Shown: positions 7,388 to 15,401 of the stretch, piece after piece
Layout: every line of letters begins with the position of its first letter
Numbering within the stretch: position 1 is the stretch's first letter
Source: Acidimicrobiales bacterium
GTDB lineage: Bacteria; Actinomycetota; Acidimicrobiia; Acidimicrobiales; Iamiaceae
Direction of reading: 5' to 3'
NCBI GenBank assembly: GCA_035630295.1
Contig: DASQKY010000043.1
Span: 1-64,000, forward strand
DNA: 64,000 nt
Program-made: the position numbers and the translations under genes
The notes under the pieces: model-generated
Told to the model about the DNA's origin: nothing
Database searches by the model: none
The model's input: the letters and a program-made list of their open reading frames with translations, nothing else

Positions 7388-8905
7388 TCACGACGACAGT
7401 CGGGCGACCAGCTCGGCCGGGGTTGCGCACTCGTCCAACAACCTACCGACGTGAGCCTCGGTCCCGCGCGACGGTTCCATCATGGGCACCCGGCGCAGCG
7501 GCTCGGCCCCCACGTCGAAGACCAGGGAGTCCCAGTTGGCGGCCACGATGCTGGAGGCGAACTTGGCCAGGCAACGGCCCCGGAAGTAGGCCCGGGTGTC
7601 GGTGGGGGGCTCGGTCACGGCCCGGGCCACCTCGTCGTCACCGGTGATGCGCTCCAGGCCCAGGCGGCGGGCCAGGCTCCGCTCGGGCCGGAGGTCGTGG
7701 TACTGGAGGGCCAGGGCCGCCACCCGGGGGTCGGCCCAGGTGGCGTCGTGGCGATCGACCCAGCCCTGGATGAGGCGGCGCTTGGCCACCCAGTCGACCT
7801 GGCCGGCCACCGAGTCGGGGTCGGCCTCCAGGCCGGTCAGCACCTGCTCCCAGCGGCGCAGCACCTCGCCACCCACCGCGTCGCCGCCCACCGCGTCCAG
7901 GCCGTGCTCCTCGGCCCACTTCTGGGCCCGGGCCAGCAGCTCGAACTGGACCTCCAGGGCGGTCATGGACGGCCCGTCGGCCAGCTCCACCACCGTGGCC
8001 AGCGTGGGATCGTGGGACACGGCCCGCACCGCGGCCACCGGGTTGCGCAGGGCCAGGCTGCGGTCCAGGGCCTCGTCCTCGACCATGGCCAGCACGATGG
8101 CGGTGGAGCCCACCTTCAGGAAGGTGGCCACCTCGGCCAGGTTGGCGTCGCCGGCGATGACGTGCAGGCGCCGGTAGCGCTGGGCATCGGCGTGGGGCTC
8201 GTCCCGGGTGTTGACGATGGGTCGCTTGAGCGTGGTCTCCAGGCCCACCTCGGCCTCGAAGAAGTCGGCCCGCTGGCTGAGCTGGTACGGCACCTCGGGG
8301 GCCCCGGGCCCGGCCCCGCTGGCCTCGGCCCCGACCTTGCCCGACCCGGTGAACACCTGGCGGGTGACGAAGTGGGTGGTGGCCGCGGTGACGATGCGCC
8401 CGAAGGGCACGGCCCGGTCCATCAGGTAGTTCTCGTGGCAGCCGTAGGAGTTGCCCTTGCCGTCCGAGTTGTTCTTGTGGACCACGATGTCCTGGCCCGG
8501 GGGCAGCATGCGCCCGGCCGCGGCCATGGCCCGGGCCACGATGACCTCGGCGGCCCGGTCGAAGACCACCACGGCCCGGGCATCGGCGCACTCCGGGGTG
8601 GAGACCTCCGGGTGGGCGTGGTCGACGTAGAAGCGGGCCCCGTTGGTGAGCACGGCGTTGACCAGGTGGGTCTCCACCTCGGGGGGGGCGGCGTCGGCCG
8701 GGGCCCGGCCCCGGGCGTCGCGCCCCGGTGACTCGTCCTCGAAGTCCCAGCCCACGGGGGGGCTGCCGGCCGCCGCGGTGACGGCCAGCTCCGAGACGTA
8801 GGCGTTGATGAGCAAGCTGGACGCGGTGACCGGGTTGGACTCGGCCAGGCCCCGGTGGACGATGCCGTACTCGGTCTCGATGCCGCAGATCTTGCCGATG
8901 GCCAT
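7388..8905 (-). CDS. dop: Pup deamidase/depupylase Dop
   Basis: 505 residues, the usual family length. Dop converts the terminal glutamine of Pup to glutamate and also removes Pup from substrates. Visible features: ICGIETEYGI at the N-terminus (nucleotide/metal site), an insertion loop rich in Ala/Asp/Pro at about residues 40-75 that PafA lacks, [32 protein letters not shown], and [24 protein letters not shown] 8905 is chosen because conserved sequence begins at once (MAIGKICGIE). It follows mpa by 23 bases and precedes pup, so it is in the same transcript. Confidence 0.96.
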   Translation of the reverse strand: MAIGKICGIETEYGIVHRGLAESNPVTASSLLINAYVSELAVTAAAGSPPVGWDFEDESPGRDARGRAPADAAPPEVETHLVNAVLTNGARFYVDHAHPEVSTPECADARAVVVFDRAAEVIVARAMAAAGRMLPPGQDIVVHKNNSDGKGNSYGCHENYLMDRAVPFGRIVTAATTHFVTRQVFTGSGKVGAEASGAGPGAPEVPYQLSQRADFFEAEVGLETTLKRPIVNTRDEPHADAQRYRRLHVIAGDANLAEVATFLKVGSTAIVLAMVEDEALDRSLALRNPVAAVRAVSHDPTLATVVELADGPSMTALEVQFELLARAQKWAEEHGLDAVGGDAVGGEVLRRWEQVLTGLEADPDSVAGQVDWVAKRRLIQGWVDRHDATWADPRVAALALQYHDLRPERSLARRLGLERITGDDEVARAVTEPPTDTRAYFRGRCLAKFASSIVAANWDSLVFDVGAEPLRRVPMMEPSRGTEAHVGRLLDECATPAELVARLSS

Positions 8906-8928
8906 GGACGTCCCCCGGAGCCGGCGGG

Positions 8929-10701
8929 CTACAGGTACTGCCCGGTGGCGACCCGCTCGATGGAGCGACCCCCGGCCACCTCGCCGTCGGTGTCGTCGTG
9001 GGTGACGATGGTGCGCACGTAGACGATGCGCTCGCCCTTCTTGCCCGAGATCTTGGCCCAGTCGTCGGGGTTGGTGGTGTTGGGCAGGTCCTCGTGCTCC
9101 TTGTACTCCTGGTGGATGGAGGCCAGGAGGTCGTCGGTGCGGATGCCCTTGGGGGCGCCGGCCAGGTGGCGCTTGATGGCCAGCTTCTTGGCCCGGCGGA
9201 CGATGTTCTCGATCATGGCCCCGGACGAGAAGTCCTTGAAGTACATGACCTCCTTGTCCCCGTTCTGGTAGGTGATCTCCAGGAACTGGTTGGCCTCGTC
9301 CACCCGGTACATCTCGGCCACCGTGACCTCGATCATCCCCTGCACGCACTTGTGGCGGTCGCCCCCGCCCAGGCTGGCCACCTCCTCGGCGTCCAGGGGC
9401 AGGTCGGTGGTCAGGTACTGGCCGAAGATCTGGGTGGCGGCCTCCTCGTCGGGGCGCTCGATCTTGATCTTCACGTCCAGGCGGCCGGGCCGCAGGATGG
9501 CCGGATCGATCAGGTCCTCACGGTTGGAGGCGCCGATCACGATGACGTTGCGCAGGGCCTCGACCCCGTCGATCTCGGCCAGCAGCTGGGGCACGATGGT
9601 CGACTCCATGTCCGAGCTGATGCCGGTGCCGCGGGTGCGGAACATGGAGTCCATCTCGTCGAAGAAGACGATGACGGGCCAGCCCTCCTCGCTCTTCTCC
9701 CGAGCCCGCTGGAACACCAGGCGGATCTGGCGTTCGGTCTCGCCCACGTACTTGTTGAGCAGCTCGGGGCCCTTGATGTTGAGGAAGTAGCTGCGGGCCT
9801 CGCTGTCCCCGGCCGAGTCGGCCACCTTCTTGGCCAGCGAGTTGGCCACCGCCTTGGCGATCAGGGTCTTGCCGCAGCCGGGGGGGCCGTAGAGCAGGAT
9901 GCCCTTGGGGGCGGGCAGGCGGTGCTCGGCGAACAGGTCGGCGTGCAGGAACGGCAGCTCGACGGCGTCGGCGATCTGCTCGATCTGGCTGTCCAGGCCG
10001 CCCACGTCCTCGTAGGAGATGTCGGGCACCTCCTCCAGCACCAGCTCCTCCACCTCGGGCCGGGCCAGGCGCTCCAGCAGCAGGCCGGAGCGGGGGTCCA
10101 TGCGCAGGGCGTCGCCCGAGCGGAGGGGCACGCCCTTGAGCGAGGCCGCGATCTCGCACACCCGCTCGTCGTCGGCCCGCCCCACCACGATGGCCCGGGA
10201 GCCGTGGTCGATGACCTCCTTGAGGGTGACCAGCTCACCGGTGCCGTCGGCGGTCCGGGCCAGCACGATGGTGAAGGACTCGTTGAGGACGACCTCGCTG
10301 CCCCGCTCCAGCTCCTCGGCCGCCTCGGGCAGCACCGCCACCCGCATCTTGCGGCCGCCGGACATGACGTCCACCGTGCCGTCGTCGTTGAGGCCCAGCA
10401 CCGACCCGTAGGCGGCCGGGGGCTGGGTCAGCTTGTCGACCTCCTCGCGCAGGGCGGCGATCTGGTCGCGGGCCTCGCGCAGGGTGTAGGCCAGCTTCTC
10501 GTTCTGGCTGACGGCGTGGGCCAGCTGGCCCTTGGTCTCCAGCAGCCGCTCCTCCAGGGTGCGGACCCGCTTGGGCGCGTCCTGGAGGCGGCGGCGGAGG
10601 ACGACGACCTCCTCCTCCAAGGCAGTGGCCTGCTCGCGCAGGTCCTCGATGCCCTCGGCGCTGTCGGGGTGAGGGTCTCGGTGCTCCTCGACGGTGACCA
10701 C
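8929..10701 (-). CDS. mpa: Proteasome-associated AAA ATPase Mpa (ARC)
   Basis: 590 residues. Mpa binds Pup through its N-terminal coiled coils, unfolds pupylated proteins and feeds them to PrcBA. The sequence shows a coiled coil at about residues 15-80, the OB-fold interdomain, then one AAA module with Walker A GPPGCGKT (272-279) and Walker [11 protein letters not shown] (D348, E349), and a [18 protein letters not shown] sensor/arginine-finger region. The C-terminus is GQYL, the tail that docks into the alpha ring. The GTG start at 10701 lies directly after GGGAGG; the exact start could differ by a few codons. First gene of the operon. Confidence 0.96.
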   Translation of the reverse strand: MVTVEEHRDPHPDSAEGIEDLREQATALEEEVVVLRRRLQDAPKRVRTLEERLLETKGQLAHAVSQNEKLAYTLREARDQIAALREEVDKLTQPPAAYGSVLGLNDDGTVDVMSGGRKMRVAVLPEAAEELERGSEVVLNESFTIVLARTADGTGELVTLKEVIDHGSRAIVVGRADDERVCEIAASLKGVPLRSGDALRMDPRSGLLLERLARPEVEELVLEEVPDISYEDVGGLDSQIEQIADAVELPFLHADLFAEHRLPAPKGILLYGPPGCGKTLIAKAVANSLAKKVADSAGDSEARSYFLNIKGPELLNKYVGETERQIRLVFQRAREKSEEGWPVIVFFDEMDSMFRTRGTGISSDMESTIVPQLLAEIDGVEALRNVIVIGASNREDLIDPAILRPGRLDVKIKIERPDEEAATQIFGQYLTTDLPLDAEEVASLGGGDRHKCVQGMIEVTVAEMYRVDEANQFLEITYQNGDKEVMYFKDFSSGAMIENIVRRAKKLAIKRHLAGAPKGIRTDDLLASIHQEYKEHEDLPNTTNPDDWAKISGKKGERIVYVRTIVTHDDTDGEVAGGRSIERVATGQYL

Positions 10702-10749
10702 CTCCCGGGCGGTGTCGCCCCCCGAGCGGGCCGGGAAGCCTCCCTCGGC

Positions 10750-10755
10750 ACCCTA
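10750..10755 (-). promoter_or_regulatory. Putative -10 box (TAGGGT) for the mpa-dop-pup operon
   Basis: Minus-strand TAGGGT about 50 bases before the mpa start; predicted leader about 40 bases. It is back to back with the ferredoxin promoter region in the 10702-10967 divergent spacer. Confidence 0.4.
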
Positions 10756-10866
10756 ACCGGGTGCCGTCCCCGTTCGGCGCGACGCCGGGAGCGGGCGGGA
10801 CGGCCGGGTTTCTCCGAGGCGCCAGCCTCGGTCTCGGGCACGTGACGGGTGACCTTTCCCTGGATG

Positions 10867-10897
10867 TTGCCGTGTTTATCGGGTCGGGGACTACCCT
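10867..10897 (+). promoter_or_regulatory. Candidate promoter of the ferredoxin gene
   Basis: TTGCCG (10867-10872) and TACCCT (10892-10897) with a 19-base spacer, slightly long for a standard promoter. A GGGAGG ribosome site follows at 10951-10956. Confidence 0.4.
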
Positions 10898-10967
10898 GGA
10901 CCCCGCAGCGCCGGGACCAGCCCGGCCGAGGTTCCACGAGCGCCCGCTCAGGGAGGCGTAGACGACG

Positions 10968-11207
10968 ATGAAGGTCTGGATCGACCAGGATCTCTGCACC
11001 GGGGACGGCCTCTGCGAGGAGATCGCGCCCGACGTCTTCACGCTCCTCGACGACGGCCTGGCCTACGTCAAGGAGGGCGACAAGGTTTACGCCGACCCGG
11101 GCGGGGCCGAGGGCTTGGCCGTCATCCCCGACGGGCAGCTGGAGGCCACCATCGAGTCGGCCGAGGAGTGCCCGGGCGAGTGCATCTTCATCGAGCCGCC
11201 CGAGTGA
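10968..11207 (+). CDS. Ferredoxin of the 3Fe-4S type
   Basis: 79 residues, small electron carrier. Cysteines C10-x5-C16 and C68-Pro fit the 3Fe-4S ferredoxin pattern; C72 is an extra cysteine beside the third ligand (CPGEC), so a different cluster cannot be excluded. APDVF and the acidic surface are typical of ferredoxins serving P450 or oxygenase partners, but no such partner is next door. A ferredoxin beside mpa is a known arrangement in actinobacteria. It diverges from mpa and converges on the MarP-like gene with a one-base gap. Confidence 0.88.
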   Translation: MKVWIDQDLCTGDGLCEEIAPDVFTLLDDGLAYVKEGDKVYADPGGAEGLAVIPDGQLEATIESAEECPGECIFIEPPE

Positions 11208-11208
11208 C

Positions 11209-12363
11209 TCAGGCCGCGCAGGGGCCGGCGGCGACGGGCCCCGCGGCCCGGGCCACGATGGCGGTGACCTCGGCGGTCGAGACGGCGTAGGCCACGCCCG
11301 GGCGGTCGGGAGCGATGGCGAAGGCCACGCCCACCACCCGGCCCTCGCCGTCGACCAGCGGCGAGCCCGAGTCGCCGGGGGCCAGCTCGGAGGCCAGGAT
11401 CAGGACCTCGCGGTCCACGCCGGGCCGCCCGTAGATGTCGGAGCCCACGGCGTCGACCCGCTGGCGGACCTCGAACGGCGACAGCTCCAGGGGGCCGCCC
11501 CCGGGGTGGCCGAACACGGCGCCGCGCTGGCCGACCTCGGACGGCACGACAGCCAGCGGCTCGGCGTCGAGGCCCGGGGCCCGCAGGACGGCCAGGTCCA
11601 CCTCGGGGTCGAAGGCCACCAGGGTGGCGGGCACCCGCTCCCCGTCCTGGGCCTCCAGCTCGGTGGCCGGCTCGCCCGCCACCACGTGGGCGTTGGTGAC
11701 CACCACGCCGGGCTGCACCACCCATCCGGTGCCCTCCTGGATGCGGTCGCAGGCCTCGCCCACCACCTTGACCACCGAGCCGGCCACCGCCTGGGCCTGG
11801 GCCCGGTCGATGCCGGTGCCCTCGGGCACGGGGCCCACGTCCGGGCTGCGGTTCAGGCCGTCGAAGACCTGGGGGTAGCCGTCGCCCAGCAGGCGACGCA
11901 GGGTCCGGGTGGCGTCGGGGGCGGCGGGCAGGCCCTCGGCCAGGGCCTCGACGACGCGGGAGCGCCGCACCTCGCGAGCCGGCCAGCCCGACACATCGGC
12001 CACCGCCGGGACCAGCAGCCACACCAGGGCCAGGAGCCCGACCACCCCGGCCGCGGCCCCGCCCAGGGCGTCGACCCGCTTTCCCCTCGTGCTGGTGATG
12101 CCCACCTGGGCCCGGGTGCCGACCAGGACCCCGAGGGCCTGGCCCACGGCGGCGCCACCGACCAGCAGCCCGGCCGCCACCAGGAGCAGCTCGCCCCGGT
12201 CGGCCCGCTCCCCCAGGGACTCGATGACCCGGGGCATGAGCCGGGCGGCCAGCACCACCCCGATGACCATGCCGGCCCACGACGCGGCCCGGGCCACGAA
12301 GCCCAGCCGGTAGCCGCCCACCGCCGCCCCGATCAGCAGGGCGACGATGAGCAGGTCGAGCAC
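11209..12363 (-). CDS. MarP-like membrane serine protease (CvpA plus trypsin domains)
   Basis: 384 residues. About 130 N-terminal residues form hydrophobic CvpA/colicin-V-production-type helices; the rest is a trypsin-like periplasmic protease with His in TNAHVV, Asp in EVDLAVL and Ser in PGDSGSPL. Cysteines in EACDRIQEG and in the last residues (GPCAA) are placed like the disulfide pair of mycobacterial MarP, which protects against acid and oxidative stress. GTG 12363 is chosen because the first membrane helix starts there (VLDLLIVALLIG). It follows the tRNA methyltransferase gene by 14 bases. Confidence 0.9.
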   Translation of the reverse strand: MLDLLIVALLIGAAVGGYRLGFVARAASWAGMVIGVVLAARLMPRVIESLGERADRGELLLVAAGLLVGGAAVGQALGVLVGTRAQVGITSTRGKRVDALGGAAAGVVGLLALVWLLVPAVADVSGWPAREVRRSRVVEALAEGLPAAPDATRTLRRLLGDGYPQVFDGLNRSPDVGPVPEGTGIDRAQAQAVAGSVVKVVGEACDRIQEGTGWVVQPGVVVTNAHVVAGEPATELEAQDGERVPATLVAFDPEVDLAVLRAPGLDAEPLAVVPSEVGQRGAVFGHPGGGPLELSPFEVRQRVDAVGSDIYGRPGVDREVLILASELAPGDSGSPLVDGEGRVVGVAFAIAPDRPGVAYAVSTAEVTAIVARAAGPVAAGPCAA

Positions 12364-12377
12364 GGACGCGATCCGCC

Positions 12378-13148
12378 TCAGCGCGCCAGCAGCCGGGCGT
12401 GGGTGAGGAACCCGGTGTGGGCCACCATGCGGTGGTCGGGTCGCACCGCCTCGCCCTCGATGTACCAGCCCCGTTGGAGCACCTCGACGGTCTCGGCCAT
12501 GGCGAAGGGGCTGCGCTCCAGCTCCTGGCGGAGGCGGCTGGCCTGGGTGATCTGCGGCGTGTAGGCCACCAGCAGCCCCCCGGGTTGGAGGGCGGCGGCC
12601 GCCGGGGCCACCACCCGCCACGGCTCGGGCAGGTCGAGCACCACCCGGTCGACGTCGCTCTCGTCGATGCCCTCGTAGCAGTCCCGCAACTGGACCCGGT
12701 AGCGCTCGCTCACCTCCGGACCCAGGAAGTCCCGCACGTTGCGCTGGGCCCGGGTGGCGAAGTCGTCCCGCAGCTCGTAGCCCACCACCTCGGCCCCGGC
12801 CCGGAGCAGCCCCATGGACAGGGCGCCGGAGCCCACGCCGGACTCCAGCACCCGGACCCCGGGCCCGATGTCGGCGATCATCAGGATCGGCCCGATGTCC
12901 TTGGGGTAGATGACCTGGGCCCCCCGCGGCATCTTCAGCACGTAGTCGCTGAGGGTGGGGCGCAGCACCGTGTAGCGGGAGTGGCGGCTGGAGCGCACCT
13001 CGCGCCCCGGTCCCTGCCCGATGAGGGCGTCGTGGGCCACGATCCCGGCGTGGGAGTGGAACTCCCCGCCCTCCTCCAGGGTGACGAGGTAGCGCCGCTT
13101 CTTGGCGTCGACCAGCAGGACCAGGTCGCCGGCGGCCAGCGCGGTCAT
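12378..13148 (-). CDS. trmI: tRNA (adenine-N1)-methyltransferase, TrmI family
   Basis: 256 residues. TrmI makes m1A58 in the T-loop of tRNA. The N-terminal beta domain (GDLVLLVDAKKRRYLVTLEEGGEFHSH region) is followed by the SAM fold with ESGVGSGALS and VVLDLPEPW, both characteristic of this family. The family also neighbours the proteasome locus in other actinobacteria. ATG 13148 overlaps the upstream ttuA-like stop as ATGA. Confidence 0.92.
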   Translation of the reverse strand: MTALAAGDLVLLVDAKKRRYLVTLEEGGEFHSHAGIVAHDALIGQGPGREVRSSRHSRYTVLRPTLSDYVLKMPRGAQVIYPKDIGPILMIADIGPGVRVLESGVGSGALSMGLLRAGAEVVGYELRDDFATRAQRNVRDFLGPEVSERYRVQLRDCYEGIDESDVDRVVLDLPEPWRVVAPAAAALQPGGLLVAYTPQITQASRLRQELERSPFAMAETVEVLQRGWYIEGEAVRPDHRMVAHTGFLTHARLLAR

Positions 13149-14101
13149 CGGCGGCGCCCCTTGCGGGCCGGCCCCAGGGCCACGGGCTCGGCCTGCCGGG
13201 CCTTGGCCGCCAGGCGGCAGAAGGCGCACACCTCGCCGGAGGCGGGGGCGCCGCACTCGGCGCAGCGGGCCAGGGGCCCCTGGGCCTCGTCGCCGGGCCG
13301 GCCGTCGTCGGCGAAGCGGTCGACGGCGCGCTCCAGGAAGCCGAAGTACAGGTCGTGCTTGGCGTTGGGCGTCCGGCGCTCCAGGTCGTTGAGCGTCTCC
13401 TTGTAGCCCAGGTGCTTGTTGCCGGCGGCCATGGGGCACTCCTCGACCTGGTAGTCGATGCCCCGCAGGATGCAGTAGGCGGCCGTCTCCCGCTCGGTCA
13501 GGCGGACCAGGGGCTTGACCTTGCGGGGGAAGCCGTCCCGGGCCGCCAGCACGGGGCGCTGGCGGCCCAGGTACTCGGCCTGCCACTTGAGCAGGTTGCC
13601 GAACAGCACCGCGGCCTCGTCGTCCAGGTTGTGGCCGGTGGCCACCGCGTCGTAGCCGCCCTCCCGGGCGGCCCGGTCGAAGATGTGGCGCTTGGACAGG
13701 CCGCAGGCCGAGCACGGCACCCGGCGGGTGGCGGCCGCCGCGGTGGGCACGTCGAAGCCCTCGTCGGCCCGCAGGTCCACCTCGACCAGGTGGAGGCCCC
13801 GGGCCTCGGCGAAGCGGTGGACGTAGCCCCCGGAGACGTCGCTGTAGCCGTCGATGCCCAGGCCCAGGTACAGGCCGTCGGCCAGGTAGCCCAGCTCGCC
13901 CAGGATGTCCCACAGGGCCAGGCTGTCCTTGCCGCCCGAGACCGCCACCAGCACCCGCTCGCCGGGGGCCAGCATGGCGAAGCGGTCGATGGCCTTGGCC
14001 ACCTGGTCGCGGCACAGGCGCAGGAAGTGCTCGGGGCAGAAGTTGGCGTTGTGGCGACGGACGTCGATGACCGCCGGCTCCCGGCACACCCGGCACTTCA
14101 C
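13145..14101 (-). CDS. ttuA: TtuA-like tRNA 2-thiolation enzyme
   Basis: 318 residues. TtuA-family enzymes thiolate T-loop m5U54 using sulfur from a ubiquitin-like carrier. Zinc ligands C3, C6, C22 and H25 are at the N-terminus; the PP-loop SGGKDS spans 55-60; Fe-S cluster ligands are C130, C133 and C222; a second zinc finger is C280, C283, C292 and C295. This is the full set for a TtuA/TtcA group II enzyme. The GTG start overlaps the carrier gene stop (GTGA), linking the two in translation. The neighbouring TrmI modifies the same tRNA arm. Confidence 0.9.
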   Translation of the reverse strand: MKCRVCREPAVIDVRRHNANFCPEHFLRLCRDQVAKAIDRFAMLAPGERVLVAVSGGKDSLALWDILGELGYLADGLYLGLGIDGYSDVSGGYVHRFAEARGLHLVEVDLRADEGFDVPTAAAATRRVPCSACGLSKRHIFDRAAREGGYDAVATGHNLDDEAAVLFGNLLKWQAEYLGRQRPVLAARDGFPRKVKPLVRLTERETAAYCILRGIDYQVEECPMAAGNKHLGYKETLNDLERRTPNAKHDLYFGFLERAVDRFADDGRPGDEAQGPLARCAECGAPASGEVCAFCRLAAKARQAEPVALGPARKGRRR

Positions 14102-14307
14102 GACGCGCCCCCGGAGATGACGGGCCGGATCTCCACCTCGGCCTCGGCCGGCAGCACGCTGTCGCCGGGCACCAGGGTGCCGTCGCGGATGACCAGCACC
14201 GACTCCCGGTTCAGGCCCAGGCGGTCGACCAGGACCGAGACCATGACCGGGCCGTCGACCTCGATGGTGCGGCTGGGGTTGCGGAGGCGGACCTGCACGG
14301 CGCCCAT
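14098..14307 (-). CDS. ttuB: ThiS/MoaD-family sulfur carrier, TtuB-like
   Basis: 69 residues with a beta-grasp, ubiquitin-like sequence: hydrophobic first strand, [18 protein letters not shown] in the middle, and EIRPVISGG near the end. Such carriers are activated on a C-terminal Gly-Gly and hand sulfur to TtuA. Here the protein ends GGAS, so two residues would have to be removed to expose Gly-Gly, or the site works differently. The stop overlaps the ttuA start. Family call is strong from sequence and context. Confidence 0.85.
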   Translation of the reverse strand: MGAVQVRLRNPSRTIEVDGPVMVSVLVDRLGLNRESVLVIRDGTLVPGDSVLPAEAEVEIRPVISGGAS

Positions 14308-14321
14308 GGTGGCAGAGCCGA

Positions 14322-14343
14322 CCACCGGCTCCCCACCCGGTGG
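14322..14343. other. Short inverted repeat between two genes
   Basis: CCACCGG / CCGGTGG arms (7 bp) with an 8-base loop in the 38-base gap between the small gene ending at 14346 and the sulfur carrier start. It could be a weak terminator or attenuator. Confidence 0.25.
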
Positions 14344-14345
14344 GT

Positions 14346-14657
14346 TCAGCTCCGGCGGGAGGCCCGGGCCGCGGCCTTGGCCGCCTTGCCGGCCCGGCGG
14401 CGGCCCTCGTCCTCGGCGGCCCGGGTGATCGTCTCGTTGGTGATGACGATGCGCTCGCCGGGGGCCAGGGGCTCCTTGATGAGGATCTCGGCGTCCTTGA
14501 CGCTCATGGCCCGGAGCCGTTGCAGGCCCCAGGCGCCCACGCCGAGGGCCAGCCAGTGGCCGCCCTTGCCCCGCAGGCCCTGGGCGAAGCCGAAGCGCTG
14601 GACCCGGACCACCAGCTTCCACAGGCCGCGGGGGCCGGGGGTCACCTTCCGGGGCAC
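14346..14657 (-). CDS. Hypothetical basic protein
   Basis: 103 residues, not recognised. The N-terminus is basic and aromatic, the middle has a weakly hydrophobic stretch ([15 protein letters not shown]), followed by [21 protein letters not shown] and an Arg/Lys/Ala-rich tail. It lies in a run of small same-strand genes between the holin-like gene and the sulfur carrier. Codon use matches the neighbours. Confidence 0.6.
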   Translation of the reverse strand: MPRKVTPGPRGLWKLVVRVQRFGFAQGLRGKGGHWLALGVGAWGLQRLRAMSVKDAEILIKEPLAPGERIVITNETITRAAEDEGRRRAGKAAKAAARASRRS

Positions 14658-14688
14658 GAGCCCTCCCGGGCCGACGGGGTGGCGGCCA

Positions 14689-14907
14689 TCAGAACCGCCG
14701 CACCTCGACGATGGTGGTCTTGCGCCGGCCGCGCTTCTGGCCCAGCAGGAACACCACGACCACCGCGGCCACGGCCACCGCGGCCCCGACGGCCAGGGCC
14801 ACGCCCTTGGCCGACTCGGCCGTCTCGTCGACCTCGCCCTGCAGCTCGCGGAACTTGGACTCGATGTCGGCCCGGCTGATCCTGGTGTCGGTGGCGGTGG
14901 GGGGCAT
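14689..14907 (-). CDS. Small single-span membrane protein
   Basis: 72 residues. The first 35 residues are polar with a helical pattern (ADIESKFRELQGEVDETAES), then one membrane helix of alanines and valines, then a basic KRGRRK stop-transfer segment. The layout resembles DUF3618-type actinobacterial membrane proteins, which often accompany holin-like genes, but I cannot assign it firmly. The start overlaps the upstream stop (TGATG). Confidence 0.65.
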   Translation of the reverse strand: MPPTATDTRISRADIESKFRELQGEVDETAESAKGVALAVGAAVAVAAVVVVFLLGQKRGRRKTTIVEVRRF

Positions 14908-15260
14908 CAACGGGTTCCCTTCGGGGCGGCGGGGTCCTGGCGCGACGTCATGGCCCGCCGGGTGAGCAGCAGGACCACGCCGGCCACCACCAGGGTCACC
15001 AGGTAGGGCACGGGGCTGACCCGGCCGTCGACGGCGTCGCCCCCCTCGGCCTGCACGGCCCGCAGGACGGCCACGGTGAGCTCGATGACGCCGATGCCGA
15101 CCAGGACCGAGCCGATCAGGCCCCACTTGGCGAAGGCCAGCAGGCCCTTCAGGGGGTCGAGGGTCTCCTGCTTGGCGTAGTCGCGGACGAGGGCCCAGAT
15201 CTCGGTGGCGCTCTCCTTGGGGCTGCGATCGCCGCCCTGGGCCTTGTCGGACGTGGCCAC
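14907..15260 (-). CDS. Holin-like (phage holin superfamily III type) membrane protein
   Basis: 117 residues with two membrane helices: KWGLIGSVLVGIGVIELTVAVL and VPYLVTLVVAGVVLLLTRRA. The pattern of a polar N-terminus followed by two helices fits actinobacterial chromosomal phage-holin-family proteins, which are not evidence of a prophage by themselves. GTG 15260 is preferred because a good promoter lies about 65 bases upstream. Last residues overlap the next small membrane gene. Confidence 0.65.
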   Translation of the reverse strand: MATSDKAQGGDRSPKESATEIWALVRDYAKQETLDPLKGLLAFAKWGLIGSVLVGIGVIELTVAVLRAVQAEGGDAVDGRVSPVPYLVTLVVAGVVLLLTRRAMTSRQDPAAPKGTR

Positions 15261-15325
15261 TGCGTCTCCGTGGGGGTCGTGCCGCGGGGGCGGCGACGGG
15301 CCCGGGGGGCCCCTGGGGTCGGACC

Positions 15326-15354
15326 TTCCTACCCGTCGCACCGGGTCGACGCAA
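15326..15354 (-). promoter_or_regulatory. Candidate sigma-70-type promoter of the holin-like operon
   Basis: On the minus strand TTGCGT (15354-15349), a 17-base spacer and TAGGAA (15331-15326). This is the best -35/-10 pair seen in the window. Confidence 0.5.
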
Positions 15355-15401
15355 GGACGCCGCGCCTGGTCGGGGGCCGGTGCCCGGGCCCGCGGCCCCG
15401 C

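Noticed and set aside
14907-15260. Prophage remnant because of the holin-like gene
   Set aside because: Chromosomal holin-family proteins are common in actinobacteria; no integrase, capsid or att site is nearby.
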